Below, piece by piece: positions 63,313-64,000 of a DNA stretch of 64,000 nucleotides. The stretch is from Lathyrus oleraceus (Eukaryota; Streptophyta; Magnoliopsida; Fabales; Fabaceae): assembly GCF_024323335.1 (NCBI RefSeq), contig NC_066581.1:225448539-225512538 (forward strand). Reading direction: 5' to 3'. Under the pieces are notes generated by a model. That model was not told where the DNA came from. It was given only the letters and a program-made list of their open reading frames with translations, and did no database searches. Numbering within the stretch: the stretch's first letter is position 1; every line of letters begins with the position of its first letter. Both the position numbers and the translations under genes were made by a program.

Positions 63313-63866
63313 ATTATTGCCCGACGAGTCTTCGTCACGACAATAGTATTCTCAAGTTGGATCAATGACTCTAGGGACCTTTTAACCCATTATATCCGGT
63401 GGTAATGTAGTATTTACATGAAAAGTCCCAGACTTATTGGGTTAATACGAAAGCCCCAATCAGATGAGATCCCTTGGACGTATTACAATCATACAGTAGT
63501 ACTCCCAACCTCGATCTATGACTTTGAGAACCTTATTAGAACCTTGGAATCGAGAGTTGTGTAGTATGGACCTACTAGGAGTCTTCCTCTTTGGGACCGT
63601 ACGAAGTTCTCACCCAAATGAGACTCAGTTTGGGGATGTTATTGGCGGATGAGTTTTTGTCATGACAATAACTTTCCTAAATAATGATTGATGACTTTGG
63701 GAACCTTTTACCTTTAGCATCCTCCCAAAAGGGTTTTATTTAGTAATCAAGAATACCCACTCTCACGACCTGTATATTAACCTACATGTGGCACGCATAA
63801 CATAACATTCATATTATTTTATTTCCAAGGAATCTGAGTATCATGAGTTGCGGGAATTCAGGAAAC
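63313..63866 (+). repeat. Second copy of the Ogre C leader
   Basis: Colinear with 36603-37156, with a similar low level of substitutions. No gene is present. Confidence 0.88.
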
Positions 63867-64000
63867 ATGGAATCAAGCAAAAGAAACATTTACTCTTTCA
63901 AGTTCAAAGATCCCGATCTAAGGAGCTTACGTGACTTGGTCTCTCAAATGCACCCGGTATACATAATCAACTTTGGGAAGAATTATGGCAATCTGCTCAT
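63867..64000 (+). pseudogene. ORF1 start of the second Ogre C copy, runs off the window
   Basis: ATG at 63867 opens 44 codons identical in reading to the C ORF1 start (MESSKRNIYSF). It is open to the window edge. Whether it is cut by a second copy of B at the position equal to 37461 (about 64171) cannot be seen. Confidence 0.8.

Overview
This window is plant nuclear DNA made almost entirely of nested LTR retrotransposons; I found no host gene, tRNA or rRNA. The giant Ty3/gypsy elements have LTRs of about 4.9-5.6 kb, an arginine-tRNA-type primer site (TGGCGACTCTGCTGGGGA), an extra ORF1 upstream of gag, an intron between protease and reverse transcriptase, and an archaeal-type second RNase H. 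These are hallmarks of the Ogre group (Tat lineage), so the source is most likely a Fabeae legume such as pea, vetch, faba bean or a relative. The species is inference.

Layout, outermost to innermost. Element C (plus) is the host. Its LTR tail and leader occupy 31206-37461 and its ORF1 is cut at 37461. Element P (plus) sits in the LTR of C: decayed pol 17657-21808, 3' noncoding region, 3' LTR 24579-31205. An LTR tail of a further element, Q (17547-17656), abuts the protease of P and marks an insertion into P. Element A (minus, 1-17546) is inserted in the LTR of Q. On the other side, element B (minus, 37462-62816) is inserted in ORF1 of C, and a complete Tekay-type chromovirus (minus, 51235-59599, flanked by CTATC duplications) is inserted in gag of B. 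Two solo Ty1/copia-like LTRs with perfect 5-bp duplications lie in P (24875-26617) and in the leader of C (35302-36602). From 62814 to the right end a second copy of the 36100-37280 region begins, which suggests a tandem duplication with a repeat unit of about 26.7 kb.

How it works together: all Ogre copies here are defective. P and B carry many stops and indels. A has lost nearly all coding sequence, yet its two LTRs are almost identical, so it probably moved recently using proteins supplied by other copies. The Tekay element has one in-frame stop and LTRs about 0.6% apart.

The most interesting unexplained signal is an array of three consecutive stem-loops just downstream of the pol stop in P, A and B (21824-21997, 9287-9455, 44967-45140). 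The three units have unrelated stem sequences but the same architecture, and compensatory or wobble changes keep the pairing between copies. Downstream of it the 3' region carries dozens of small hairpins with fixed loop length and covarying stems, interleaved with motifs resembling the element's own primer-binding site.
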